From: Gamarada debralockiae
Taxonomy: Eukaryota > Ascomycota > Leotiomycetes > Helotiales > Hyphodiscaceae
Assembly: GCA_002803225.1 (NCBI GenBank)
Contig: NXFV01001280.1
Span: 1-49,637 of the forward strand
DNA length: 49,637 nt
Reading direction: 5' to 3'
Shown here: piece after piece, positions 23,706 to 36,268 of the stretch
Numbering within the stretch: position 1 is the stretch's first letter
Layout of the letters: each line of letters opens with the position of its first letter
Notes under the pieces: generated by a model
What the model was told of the DNA's origin: nothing
The model's database searches: none
The model's input: only the letters and a program-made list of their open reading frames with translations
Program-made: the position numbers and the translations under genes

Positions 23706-24928
23706 TCTACGTCTCTCATTCTATACATTTGTTAGATTTCATATGGTAAAGAAGGACGATAGATTTCGGACCATACTTACCATTTCTGCTGCACCTTACT
23801 TAAATCCCTTCAAAATACACATCATAGCCTTCTCGCCTTTGCTGGCTCAAATCTAACAAATCCCCCTTTCAAGTCTTCAACTTCAATGTAGAATTCAAAA
23901 TAAGAGACTTTACGTTAAAGGCACGAAAATCCCCGTCCTTTGAACCCAAAGACTTTAGCTTTACTTTGCGTGGCTCAAGTGCGGCTAGCCTTCATATCTC
24001 ATTTTGAAGCTCACGTAAGAGCTGGGGCCACCACACCTACACTAAAAGGCACACTTTTCACTTAGTTATAAATCCACAACACAACTATTTCAAATAACAA
24101 GAATTCATTCTATTATTAAAATTTACTTCGCCTATCATTTGTGCAATTCAAAATTTTAACTAAATAGAAAATGCAAAAGTTATTTGTAGTTGAATTTTAG
24201 GTCAAGATAAATCGCTTAATTTATATATTAAAGAGCGAGGCCATTGTAGTGGCTAAGTCGTCAAGAGGTGCCATTTGGTACGTGTAGTAGGGGTAAGTGC
24301 TTTGTTTTGATTGTGAGGTAGACTGGGTTGAACAGTTTTGGGGAGTTTTAGTATAGAACGATGCTTTTGGAGTACAACTGTAGAAAATTTCTCAAAATAT
24401 TGGCTGAAGTTGAGAAGTAAACAACCACCGTTCGATGTGTAGTGCGTTATCACGGAGGTGTGAAGCGCGTTAGGACTTTTTGGGGGTGAATATATTCATA
24501 GAGTCTCTGCTTATCAATTCCGAAGAACTGAATGTGGTGCTTTTAAAACTAGAGCAACCTAGTTCCCTTGACGTATCCAAATTTCTCTAATATCGCCTGA
24601 TCTCATGCATGGTGAAGTATGCCTAAGTTATTTGGGGCATGGTTGCGCCAAACAAGAACGCCGAAGAGAATTTTGAGATCAAGAAAAAAAAAGAAAAGAA
24701 AATTAATCTGGACAAGTTGGACAATGACACAAGAGTCAGGTGAGGGGAGCAGCACAAACCCATTGTTAGAACAGCACTGTTTGATAAAAGGCTCTTGCAT
24801 GAATTTTAACACAGAAGAACATTAGACAAATTGAAGTCTAGAACGACACGATTGTATGCCAAATAGATCCTCTTATCAACGTTCTAGAAGGGCGATGACT
24901 ACACCACGTCATTGAAAATCAAGCTTCT
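23706..24928. other. Intergenic, AT-rich
   Basis: No gene seen. AT-rich around 24050-24240. A purine run AAGAAAAAAAAAGAAAAG occurs near 24680-24700. No terminal repeats recognised. Confidence 0.4.
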
Positions 24929-26829
24929 TCACAAACCATACTCTGCAATGATCTTTTCGGCTGCAGTCTCTCCCTATTTGGCCCGATTTAGTATAAGTTC
25001 CTGAAAATACGAGTTTAAGAAAAGGACAAGACGTACAATGAGATACGCTGTGCTCTGCGTGTGGTTATTAATCATGAGCGGTGCAACAGAGTGATCCGCC
25101 ACTCTCAGTCCCTTGATACCCTGGACCTTGAAACTCTTGTCTACAACCGTCTTCTCATCTCCATCCCGTCCCATTCTGCAAGTTCCACCATAATGAAACA
25201 CCGGTGACATGGATTTCTTCACATGTTCGAACACATCCTCATCGCTGTCGCTCGCGGGACCCTCAATCCTCTTTTCCGTAATGGCAGCAAAGGCCGGCAT
25301 CTTTGAGTACTCAATAGCAGTGCGCAAAGCTTCAATTGCAACGCGGCGGTCGTATGGATGAGAGACATATCCAACATCGATCTTAGGAGGCTCGGATGGG
25401 TTGGTAGAGGAAAGCGTAATACTGCCAGCGCCTTGGGGATTCATCACCGCGGCAATGAACGTGATGACTTGAGAATCTGGAACTAGCTTCTCACGCACTC
25501 CGACGCCCATGGGAGCGTTGCTTGTAATGAGCTCGAATGAAGGGACCTTTTCTAAGAATGACTGAGTTTCTTTGGAGAGAGTACGGAATTCTTGGGAAAT
25601 TTTGACGGCCGAAGAGGATAGCCAGGCCATAGGGCATTGAGGTCCGACAGCTTGGAGTGGATCGGCTGCTGTTGAAGGAATTTCTTGGGTTCCAACATCT
25701 GTCTTTGGTTTCAGTAGAAGAGTCGTCGTGGAGTAGCAACTGGATTTCATAAAGCATGATTAGTTCAGGCAAGATGGCTTGTCAGTGAAACAGAGAAGGT
25801 ACTGACTGATCGATCATATTCTTGCCAACGCTTGGAAGGTTATGGACGCTGGGTATCGAGAATTTCGAGAGCTCAGCTGCCGGTCCCACTCCAGAAAGAA
25901 GGAGTATCTTGGGCGAGACCAAGGCACCAGCAGAAAGTATCACCTCCTTGGTTGCGCGGTAGGTCTTTCCAGACGCAGTCTCTACACCTACTGCCGTTTT
26001 GGAATCGTCAAAGAGCACTTTCGAAACGAAGCTGTCGGTCAAGATAGTAAGGTTGCTAGGCGGGGCAGAAAGGTATGCCGTTGCACCAGTAGTGCGGAGG
26101 CCCTTATAGTATGTTGTAGGTGCAAGCCCAAATCCTGTTGGGTCCCCGGAGTTCATGTCGCCATTGAGTGGTTCCTAGAAAGAATTACTCTTCACGTAAA
26201 GATATCCTACCGACTTTGTGACCTACGCCAAATTCTGCTGCAGCCTTGAAGGACAACCACTCCAACTCTGGCCACACTTGATTGTAGCTGAGATCCACCA
26301 TTCCATCTTTGGAATGCTGCTCGGCGGCTTCTTTGCTTACTATCCTGGCCTGTTCATCATCAAGATTGGCGTGAAGCGCCTCGATTTTCCTGAATTTCTG
26401 CTTGACGCCACCTTGTCCCTCCCATTTCCAGCTATCATCTCCAACCAAATCTGCCCATTTATTGAAGTCCTCTCTATGTCCGATGAGCCAGCAGCAGAAA
26501 TTGATCGCACTGGATCCACCAAGACCACGACCGCAGGGACATACAATTTCTCTGTCGTCCAGTTGTGGCTGGGGGACTGATTTGTAGCCCCAGTTCAGCT
26601 CGGGATTCATGAACGCACCAAATCGAAGATCCGGGTGACGCAGCGATTCATCTTTGTTAGAGCCGCCGGCTTCCAAGAGAAGCACCTTTGGTCTGAAGGG
26701 AGAATTCGCGATTCGACTAGCAATGACCGAACCTGCAGTTCCACCTAGATATCATCAGAATGCAACCATTTCTTAGCAGGGTTTTCTTTACTCACCTCCC
26801 ACAACAATGAAGTCGAAAATATCAGCCAT
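24929..26829 (-). CDS. GMC-family FAD oxidoreductase, 559 aa
   Basis: Exons (minus) 26829-26796, 26744-26215, 26174-25807, 25739-25037 and 24973-24929 join in phase to 559 residues. The N-terminus MADIFDFIVVGGGTAGSV carries the ADP-binding GGGTAG loop. Next come GRGLGGSSAINF (GMC signature 1 region), GAGAL-type SAGALVSPKILLLSGVGP (signature 2), and the C-terminal HYGGTCRMG with the catalytic His. NNHTQSTAYLI then continues over the last splice into GETAAEKIIAEYGL. No signal peptide, so probably intracellular. The family oxidises alcohols, sugars or aromatic intermediates with FAD. Similar intracellular GMC enzymes act in secondary-metabolite clusters. This one lies 3.2 kb from the exporter/PKS block, so membership is possible but unproven. 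The donor at 26214 (GTCGGT) is weak. Confidence 0.9.
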
Positions 26830-29800
26830 CTTTCCCTTGCTGCGTCTGATTTCTCAATTTAAAAGTTATTTTGGTACACTTGCCCTCTTTTCTTTCTTCT
26901 CGGAGATGTATTGTACTAGAAATTTGCGGTGGTACAGTAATCCTGCGATCCTGACACATTGGTCCCTCGAGGAGACTCGTGAGCCTTTTGTATGATCTTC
27001 ATTGGCCCTCCTAAGGCAGACCATTTGCTCAACTACCAGGCATCTAAAGAATATCGAGCATGTAGAAATAAAAACGGACTTTATTTCGAACATGGTAGAA
27101 CCGCGAGAGAGCCTATGAGAACCCTCCAATCCTAACGGCGATATGCAGCAAAACGGGAAAGGAGGCGCTGAACACCCGCCCAAACCAGTTTCAATCGCCG
27201 ATTAATAAGCGACAAACAGCAACCTGCCACTCAGAAGCTTAAAACTCGTACGAGAAATCATTTGAAAATGGTAACCTGCGTCGGGTAGATATCAATAGCC
27301 TACTACGTACAGGCATAAATAAATGTAAAATGACGCCATATAATCTGACCAGTTACATACCAAAACGAGATATCCTGACCAGGTGATTGGTCAGACCACT
27401 CGTATTTCGACTACATGCACGGACCTGTCTTACATTTATTACCACCTGTAGGTTGTAGAGGATTTCAAATTTTGATTACGATAAATTCCCGGACTACAAT
27501 TAAGCTTACAATTAGGGCCGATCAAATATGTGGTGGCGATTCCCCAAGTGCATCTGCTTAAGTTTTGGCGGGGAGGACAGTCTGCCATTTCAACTGCCGC
27601 ATCTTTTAATGCCACCACACATCGGTGAGGCTTAGAATAGGCTAATTCGATCAAAGAACATGTGACACGTCAACTTAAAGAATCGCTTCACTGTGGGTTG
27701 GCCAAGGCTTATGGTGGGCTTGGGTAGTACCCGCTGACTGTGATTTTAGCAGGCGGCGAATCATGTCGGACCAAACGGCCGAAAGCAAGTGGCCTGGACT
27801 TCAGAGATGTTCTCAAGTAATACATTCAAATACAAAGGAAATGAGATAAGCTCATGCACGGAAGTCAGCACGTCAATTCTAAATCCAACTTTGCAAACCC
27901 TAGTTGACCAAGTGAGTAAAGATGCGACATCAGTCTCAGATCTCTCCAAATTTGGTAAAACCAGCTGATGTTGAAAGACAAATGTGTGAGCATCTGCCTA
28001 GCAAACACCAACATGCGAAGCGGTCTTGAATTATTTTATGAGCATGAATATCGAACTCGATTAAACCGCCAGGCCTTTCTTCCGCCAGCACGTGTTCCAA
28101 ATTCTCCCAGTACTGCAGCGATGAAGCTACCATGAAATGCTCCGATGAAGTCAGCCTGTTTAAGGAAGGAGTTTACACTGGCATGTTCAAACCCAATGAA
28201 TTGCTTCAATTGAACGTCAGTGGCACGTGAAAATGGTTTTCCGTCATCGATCGGTATTTCCAGAGACACAGACCGCAAATGAAATAGAAGCTCCCCAAAA
28301 CGCACCTGATCCACATGCTTTCATTCATTCCAGTATGCTTGAATGATCGATGGTCTTGGCAAAGTACAGGTCTGCCAGCCAAGTGTATACACCGTTGTTC
28401 CAACATGCGGTTTCTCCTCATGTGTTGTTAGGCAGCTCGCAATGCCGTGGCCTGGATGAGTAAAGCTGAAGGAGCGGGATCAACCTATGGACGTACCCAA
28501 AGGGATTTGCATCTTACAGCTCTTCAGGTATCATCGCCATCTATCATTGACAGAAACATCGATGCTTGCGAAATTTCACAGTATTCCTTTGCCATTTCAT
28601 CGACCGCTCTTCATATTCTCGCTTGAGGATAAGTACGCGCCGGCCCTCAACGAATCAATTTACCGCAAATGTTCCATTGCTTACGTCTTTTGCAGGCTGC
28701 CGACACACCCCGGCGATTCCACGATCGCCATAAAGGAAAAGCTGTGCGATTAATGGTGGCCCCTCTGAGGTTGGAGCAGTTGTTCGAGTTATGAAAGGAT
28801 CGGAATGACTTCGAATCTTTCTTCGCCACCTGGAATGGCCCGTCAACTCAAGTCCCGCATTTCGCGTCACGCTGCTTTTATCTTCGATTTGACGTGATCC
28901 GACGCGTCGTCGCGATATTTGTGGCGAGAACGTGTTAGCAATCTCTCTTAGATGGAAGGGTTGATCGATCATATAAACACGTCAGGAGGGTAGATGTCAG
29001 AACACTGGTTCTGCGGATCCGATGAGGGACGAGGTTTTGAAGAGAAAGAACGCGGGGAAGTCGAGGATGCTGCTAAGTTAGTTGGACAGCCTAAAAGTCC
29101 GCTTCCAGCCGTTACGAGTTAGCGAACGTTCCCCTAAATCGCAACAGGGATTAGCATTTACCAGCGTAGTTTTTCATCAAACCTTATTAAAGGCTCCAAA
29201 ATACCGAGGTTTTGTGTTCTTCGTATGGCATGGTTTGGAGTTATTGCTTACAAAATAAGTTCAGTTTTGTCATCGGCTCGGCGACTCCCGTCACGAGAAT
29301 TTAGTCATTTTCCTAAAGTAGCGATGTTGAAGCATCTGTTGTGTTTCAGCCTCAGATATTAGGCGTGGAATCCGAAACAACCTAATAAGGGACACGTCTC
29401 ACTGTAGACTTTATCTAGCATCTGTCGAAGTGGAGTTTCCTTCTACATAGTAATCAATACGAACTGATTTCCCCTATTCAATATTATCTGCTTGTGTGTG
29501 CCCTAAAACCCACCTGTTGTTGCACTAGTCTATGACTGGTTGGAATCAATATCCCAACAGCCTCAGCCGTAGTGAGGTTGTTTAGGAGTCATTTTAACTG
29601 GTCTAGAGGTGGTACAAGCTCGTATGAAAGTGAAGGTTCTTGTATTACGGGTACGGCCTGAAAGAGGCTAGCTTCTCGACCGGCGGGTCCCAGTGAGCCA
29701 TTATGCTGCAGGCACATGAAAGGAAGAGAGTTGGCCGTCTTCCTGGCTATCGCTCCCACTTAAGGGGTAGTTATCCGGATAGTATATGTACAAAGAGTGC

Positions 29801-30003
29801 AAACTGGGAGGATGGCGGGACAGCAAAATGACACAAATTGTGGTTTGATGTTGATGAGGGGAGAAGAATCTGCCTTGTAGAATTAGCCTTGCGCACCGTA
29901 GCTGATCACGTGATCATAACCTCATCCGCGCACGAAACCCATCCATTTACGCCACTGCTGCTCGACCCCCAATGAGCCACGCAAATTCTAGGAATCACAA
30001 TTC
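26830..30003. other. 3.2-kb stretch without a recognisable gene
   Basis: Overlapping short frames occur on both strands (27761-28421 minus, 28487-28753 plus and others). The minus-strand run at about 27760-28430 has long-ish open pieces in all frames that could be an old decayed gene, but no motif is recognisable. Base composition is ordinary, unlike the AT-rich tract at the right end. No repeats or termini seen. Confidence 0.35.
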
Positions 30004-32114
30004 TCAGTTCTGTAAATACCGACTTTTGCTCCTTAGCACCGGCCCCCACTTGAAAAACACCCACGGAATGGGAATCATAGCCGCAGTGATAAATCCAAGC
30101 AATGACGTCGCCCACGCAAATCCCAGGCTGTGAACCATCTGCGGCGTGAAAAGGGGGAACGATGATGAGATTGAGAAGCGTAAGAAGGTCGTGGCTGCGA
30201 GAACTGATGCGCCGTAGTGGGCAGCGTAGACATCATTATTATAAATTGCAATAGACAGCTAATTGATGTTAGCTTCCCGATCTGTTGTGCGGGTGGATTA
30301 AGAGGGGGAGTACCATGTTAAGAACATATGCTAAGCCGAACAAAGCGCCTGAAAGCGCTGGAATGATCCAGTGGACTGAGGGGTTGCCAGACCATGCGAG
30401 CCACTGGTGCGGTGTAAGTATGACTTGATCAAAACCTGATTCAAAACGTAGATCGCGAGGAGGAAGATCATCCGTATCAACGAAGAAGGAAAAATCAAGT
30501 GACGTACAAATAACGAGATTGGCAGAAGAATCACGCTCAGCATTGCGGGATACAGTCTCTTCTCGGGATGAACCTCGGTACCAGATCGAATGGCTTCAGC
30601 TCTCGCTTTCTGATATGTCAATCTGTCGAAAACTCCCATCACCGGAATGGCGATGAGCCCTCCGATGAGTAGTGGTGCGAAGGTCAACCCGGCTTGGTAT
30701 TGACTGAAGTGGTACACTTCTTCGAAGAGGATCGCGTAAATGACGTAGCTTGAGAGAATCATTTTAACGCCTGCAATTTGTAGGTAGGGAGAAGCAGTGG
30801 CCGGCGAACTCACTATGCAAAGACGATTGATTGGGTGAGAGCAAGAACGAGTCCGTTCGGTAGAACAAACTAGGAGGCAAGTCAGCGTTGTAATCCTAGT
30901 AGTCAAGTTGAATAAGAGTCACGGGAAAGGGCTCACTGGTTCAACCATGATCATATGCAGCGGTCTGCCGACCGACACAAGAAACACCCCCCATGAGTCT
31001 CCCCGTTTCGTAACTGGTAAATTCTCCTTCTTCGCGCGACTTCTTAAAATTTGAGGAGCATAAGTCTCCGGAATCAGGAAAGCCGCTACCGACAGATTCC
31101 CCATCAGGATGGCCGATAACCAAAACGTCCACCGCCACGAATGATGTGTGATGAGACTCCCGCTGACCATAGGCCCAACTTGCGTCGCATATACGATCAT
31201 GAGGGCATACAACAGACCGAACGTCGTGCCCGCCTTATCGAGACTAATGTTCCAGAGATCATTCATCACGCCTGCACCGATTGAGACGCATGGCCCTGCC
31301 AGCGTTCCAGCCAGAAATCTGGCAGCGGCTAGCATTGAGTAGCTGTGAGCAGCTCCACCGACAATGGTGAATATGAGAGAAAGTGGTAGGGTGACTCTAT
31401 AGACGATGCCGCGACCGAATATCTCTGACATGGCGGAAGCGATCAGAGCGCCTACGCCGAGGCCGTAGGCGTAGAGAGAGGTGGGGAGGATGGAAAGAGT
31501 GGTGCTGACGCGGAAGTCGGCGGCGATGCTTGGGATTGCTGCGATGTAGATCGGGGTTCCTGTTCATGACGATCTCGGAATTAATTTACTGGTTTTGGAA
31601 AGTTTGAGGAGTATAGGCTCTGATTTTGGAGTCATATACTCTGAAGACATGCATGAATCCGAACGTATGTCTTCGGAGTACTTTACTCCCTCAACCTCCT
31701 GCTTTGGGGAGTTTTGCTCCGAGAACATCAGACTTACCAAAAGTTCTTATGGAGCTGTTAGTTCGAGGAATCGATGAATGGTGACGAGAACATGGAAGAG
31801 GCAAGCCTAAGTATGATGCACAATAAGATGGGCACTTACGCAACAAAACCAGCCACGATGACGAACGCCCCGATTGCCATCTTTCTCTTAGGAGCCCAGT
31901 TCCTTGGATTTTCTTCATCGCCGTCTCCGAAATGTGCTGGTGGCGCAGAAAGATGCGATATCATCACACTTCCGAGTGCCTTGCGTGACTGTGGCTCTAC
32001 TTTGGTGACCGGCGTGTATGTCGTTGAATCTGAAGATCCGGTCCCCTTTTCCATCTGAGAAATGTCGTACGAACCATTGTCATGACTCGTCGGTGGCACT
32101 GCGCCGTTATCCAT
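30004..32114 (-). CDS. DHA1-type MFS drug/metabolite exporter, 518 aa
   Basis: Exons (minus) 32114-31840, 31754-31738, 31559-30937, 30869-30814, 30748-30508, 30403-30314 and 30258-30004 close in phase to 518 residues. A hydrophilic N-terminus (about 75 aa, ending DEENPRNWAPKRKM) is typical of DHA1 multidrug:H+ antiporters. Helical segments then include GTPIYIAAIPSIAADF, LYAYGLGVGALIASAMSEIFGR, ARFLAGTLAGPCVSIGAGVM and HSWRWTFWLSAI. The C-terminal half has YVIYAILFEEVYHF, HWIIPALSGALFGLAYVLNM and LGFAWATSLLGFITAAMIPIPWVFFKWG. Adjacent to the hydrolase and PKS, it is the likely exporter of that pathway's product. Exon 2 is only 17 nt, and the intron after it (31560-31737) is a repeat shared with a PKS intron. 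Intact. Confidence 0.9.
31560..31737 (-). repeat. Introner-like element, copy A (178-nt intron of the MFS gene)
   Basis: Starts GTAAGTCTGATG and ends CGTCATGAACAG in gene sense. Homologous over its whole length to the PKS intron at 36269-36482. The last 93 nt align without a gap at 72/93 identities, and the first ten bases and several internal blocks (GGAGCAAAA, GCAGGAG, TACTCCGAA) are shared. A central hairpin pairs TACTCCGAAGACAT with ATGTCTTCAGAGTA (13/14). The repeat boundaries coincide with the splice sites. Confidence 0.85.
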
Positions 32115-33129
32115 TCCGGACAAAACAAAAAGAAAACAACAAATACGTGGAACCAGGTTGAGATGAGGACTGATAATGTGTGATCCGGATGAAAACAAAG
32201 TAGACGCCGACGTCTTGTAAGCTGTGCAGTCTGGGAAGCCTTTGCATTTATTACCAGCAATGTATAACACTACTAGCTTCATTTGTTAGCTGTCAAAACC
32301 TCTTGAAAAATACCATATTCTCTGGTGAGAGTCGTTTTAAGGCTAGCAGGGGTTGCCACACCCGTCCAAGCATGGCGTGGGAGTGCTGTGCCTCTGGTAG
32401 CGTACAGGGGGTTTTGACATCCCCTGAACCTTATCATCTCGGCTGCGGCCAGGAACACACTTATTTTTTACCCCAACTTCGAATATGTATACATCACCAC
32501 AAAGTAAAATAAAATAAAGGCTGTTTAGTACTATGACCACCAACCTTCGAAATAAAATGCGCATCAAGTTTATTTGTAATATAATTGAGAATTACTCGCA
32601 CGATAAAAGCTGAAAACCGGCGACTAGGGAAGTGCGTTCCTGGCCGCAGCTGGGAAGATAATTCAGCAATTGAAGACATTCCCAGCCATATATTCGCAAT
32701 ATTCGTCTCGTAGCTGTCGGAATGGCCGCAGAGCCCCTGAAGTGTATGTTGGCGCGTTGCCTGTAGAAAATGGGCTCAGAACTCATTAAATTCAAGGGGG
32801 TTTTAACATAAGTATTAAATAATACTTAACTTTAATTATATACGTCCTCAAAATCAAAGCACAAACGCTTCCTACCCCGCAGACAGTGACACTGAAGAAC
32901 CAAGACAATCGTACGTGAAAACCACTCACTGTAGGGGTCTCCCCCAACAATATATTGCGGATGCAACGCTGGTTGGACAACGATCGACGATCAAAGAGGG
33001 TATGGGTAGTGTTCCGTTGACCCTAAAACGTCACAACAGAAGCAGTTAGATTCAAAGTGAGACAACCCCTAGCATGTAATATTCCAATGCCTAATTCGAC
33101 ACTATCTACACAGCCTAAAATACCATAGC
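32115..33129. other. Intergenic, MFS promoter and hydrolase 3' side
   Basis: No gene seen. Holds the MFS upstream region, with one copy of a 23-bp motif shared with the PKS promoter (32336-32358). Confidence 0.45.
32336..32358. promoter_or_regulatory. Shared 23-bp promoter motif, copy 1 (upstream of MFS)
   Basis: TTTAAGGCTAG, then C, AGGGG, T, TGCCA. It matches 20 of 23 positions of the copy at 34380-34402. It lies about 220 bp upstream of the MFS start codon. A possible cluster-regulator site or a small repeat remnant. Confidence 0.35.
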
Positions 33130-33826
33130 TCAGTGTTGCAGGTCTTGAATTGCATCGAGGATTCCATTCACCGTTACATTGTCTCTAGGAATGGCATGCC
33201 CGCGCTCGTGCAATATCAGCTTTGCTGAGCCCGGCTCGCAGGCCTCTATCGACGTATCGATAGCCAGCATGGTATCCGCTTTATCGAAAACATGTAGCGA
33301 CGGAATGCTTAGCAGGTTGCCGTCGACCCATTGGTTCTTCTCCTCGTTTATTCCTACGCAGGAGAAGAATATGGCAAACTTGCAGATCGCATAAGGCGGA
33401 TCCAACGGATGGTCGGTTGTGTATCGAAGTAGAAGGGCCAGAGCCAGAGCCGCGCCCTGCGAGAACCCCATGATTCCGTCGAATGGGCCGTCCTCCACGA
33501 TGATATCCTGAACGAAGTCCAAAGCCTGGTTTGCTGACTCGTAGTCGACCTGCTTGTTATCTGATGACATTGAGCACCAAGTATAATAAGGCCCTCGAAA
33601 CATGCCCCTCATATCTTCTTGGCATTCCGTCTCTATCAAACCATCTATGAAATGCAGTTCTAGATTTTGCTCTTCCTCAAGTCGAGTGACCAACTGTCCC
33701 AATTGCAACCTAAAGATCTGACAAACGGTCAGCGTTATGAGATGCTTCGCAGTAGAAGAAAACTAGGATAAGTACCTCTCCAGATGTATGAGTCCCGTGA
33801 AGGCACAGTATCTTTGATTCGGACAT
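33130..33826 (-). CDS. FSH-family serine hydrolase, LovG-like, 212 aa
   Basis: Exons (minus) 33826-33776 and 33717-33130, joined in phase 0 over a 58-bp intron. MSESKILCLHGTHTSGEIF is the standard start (LHG oxyanion-hole strand). GIMGFSQGAALAL carries nucleophile Ser103. An Asp in HVFDKADTM and the final His191 in HERGHAIPRD complete the triad. No signal peptide; the length is usual for the family. Stand-alone FSH hydrolases next to HR-PKS genes, such as LovG in lovastatin biosynthesis, release the polyketide from the synthase ACP. The divergent position 0.9 kb from the PKS supports that role here (inference). The gene is intact although the PKS is broken. Confidence 0.88.
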
Positions 33827-34743
33827 ATTTTCGAGTTTTGATGTAAAAGATATGTAGCGCTAAAATTGGGGATCGTCAGTTATTATCGCAACTGAGGCTC
33901 GTTTTTCAAGTAATTCACGGTCAGAAATGCGTTCAGATAAGGAAAGTCTGGGCTGACGTTACCTCAACATGCACCTCGGGAACGGCTAATGTTAACCCAA
34001 AATGCACCTTCACGGCGGGGAAGTTCACGAGACACAACTTTGTTCGTATTGTTATCCAATGATTTTGTGGTGTTCGTATAAATTCTTAGGACCCCAATTC
34101 AACAATTCCTAGGTTACTAGATTGGTCCTAGTATGTAAGGTTCTGTGACATACACTACCTCCAATGAAAAATACTAGCAATTGACGTGCACAGACTGATT
34201 TTTTTAGGTGGCGCTGTGAAAATTATATCAAAAGTTCTCCTGCCGCCGAGAAGCCTGTCCGGTAGGTCTTTAAAGTCCAGAGTTGCTATTGGCGACTTCG
34301 TACATTTGCGAAGTCGTTAATAACAACCTTGCACCTTTACCTAGAGGCCTGCCGTAAAATTGACGGAGTGCAGGGTGGATTTAAGGCTAGTAGGGGCTGC
34401 AAACTCACCGGTTGATTTGTATCCAGCTCCCTACCCAGTGGCTCTCAATATTCTGCCAATAACAACCCGGACAAACTTCTGGGCGGCGCGAAGTTAGAGG
34501 TAAAATTATGGCTACTGCTATCGTGCTAGCTAGGAAGGTAGATCAAATAACTTTCACTCTATTTCTATTCATCGGCTTCTGCCTTCCTATGTACCGCCTT
34601 CAAACTTCAGACTTAGAACTCGTCATCAAGCAAGCTGACTAGGTGGCCATTAACATTGCAATCAGCTAATCTGTTCAACAACCAGCCTTCTCAACGAGCA
34701 TAAGCTCTCTCAGTTTGCCGAAAATAAAATAACGCCAATAATC
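33827..34743. promoter_or_regulatory. Divergent promoter region of hydrolase and PKS
   Basis: About 0.9 kb between the two start codons. Contains copy 2 of the shared 23-bp motif (34380-34402). No gene seen and no palindromic CGG-type zinc-cluster site stands out. Confidence 0.5.
34380..34402. promoter_or_regulatory. Shared 23-bp promoter motif, copy 2 (upstream of PKS)
   Basis: TTTAAGGCTAG, then T, AGGGG, C, TGCAA; same orientation as the copy at 32336-32358. About 340 bp upstream of the PKS start. Confidence 0.35.
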
Positions 34744-36268
34744 ATGGGCGATATGGGGCGGTCAAAGGACGAAACGTGTCCAATTGCTGTCATTGGCTTG
34801 TCTGGACGGTTTCCCGGGCAAGCAACGAACCCCGATAAGTTATGGGAAATGTGCGCTGCGGGAAAGAATGCATGGTCCCCGATTCCATGCAACAGGTTGA
34901 ATCCTGAAGCCTTCTATCATCCGGATGGTGGAAGGAACGGTTCGGTAAGTCGGGTAGGACCTATAAACAGTGGGGAGATTTCTCACATATCTAGACTAAT
35001 ATTTGCGATGGCTTCTTTCTGAAAGAAGACCTGGGCCTTTTCGATGGACCTTTCTTCGGCCTCAATGTGGCAGAGGCAGCTCTGAGTCTATCCGAATTCT
35101 GTCTACTATGTCGAATATAGTAATAAGCTTCGATTCGCAGGCCCTAGATCCGCAACAGACACTTCTCCTCGAGTGTTCCTATGAAGCATTCAAAAATGGT
35201 GCGTCGAACGTTATTTACACCGAGTCATTTTGACCGCTAACTGCTACAGCCGGAATTCGTATGGAAGATATCGCCGGTGAGAACGTCGGTGTGTTTATTG
35301 GGACTTTTTGTAAGGATTGGGGTAAAGTCACCGCAGAAGATCCAGATGCGATCCCCATGTAGTACGTACTATCTTCTCTTATATCTGTGGGGTTGTTTTC
35401 TGCCTGAATAGGCTCTAGTGTCGTAGTTCTTATATTACCACAAGATCTCATAACCGTATTACTGACTTAGCGCGGACTAGTTGGACGACAGGTGGCGGGC
35501 ACGCAATGTTGTCCAATAGGCTATCATATTTCTACAATCTCTCTGGGCCGTCATTTACTGTCGACACAGCTTGCTCTGCGAGCTTGGTAGCATTGCATCT
35601 TGCTTGCCAGTCGCTGAGAGCAGGTGAATGCAGTTCTGCTATAGTTGCGGGAGTAAATTATATCTTGGATCTAGATGTGCTTGTCACGTTGAGCTCTGGT
35701 AAGTAATTCCGGCTTTATCCTTCTTGCCCTATATTGTCTGTTTCAAAATGCAGAGTTGCCTTCCAAGGCTATATATTTGACGAGTCTTTGGTCCAAAAGC
35801 ATCACCTTGAAAGCCCTAATTACATGTCTACCATCGCAGATCCAGCAATTACTAACTCCTGTTGTTGCAGCCGGGTTTCTGTCTCCTGATGGTAGATGCC
35901 ACAGCTTTGATCAAAGAGCTAACGGTTATGGCCGTGGGGAGGGTGTTGGATGTGTGATCCTCAAGCCACTGGACGAGGCTTTGAAGAACGGGGACGTAAT
36001 CCGCGCCGTCATAAGGAACACAGGGATTAACCAGGATGGTAAAACGCCCGGTATCACCTTCCCTAGCGCCAAAGCCCAGGAATCATTAGCACGTAAGGTA
36101 TATGCGCAGGCTGGTCTGGATCCTCTGGAAACAACGTATGTAGAGTTTCACGGGACTGGAACCCAGGCTGGTGATCCTGTCGAAGCTTCTGCGTCGTTCG
36201 CGACTTTCGGCAAAACGCGAAGCGATCCTCTCCAGATTGGCTCTGTCAAGTCAAATATCGGCCACCTT

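Noticed and set aside
27761..28972. Possible gene from overlapping open frames of 60-105 codons
   Set aside because: Frames overlap on both strands, no motif is recognisable and no splice sites join them; reported only as a gene-free stretch.
31560..31737. MITE inserted into a pre-existing MFS intron
   Set aside because: Homology with the PKS intron covers the entire intron including both splice sites, with no non-shared intron sequence left outside the repeat; an ordinary insertion would leave host intron ends.
35699..35870. Extra mini-exon within the 172-nt PKS intron (after the TGCAG at about 35753)
   Set aside because: Skipping it gives [11 protein letters not shown], which fits the KS family directly; including it would add unmatched residues.
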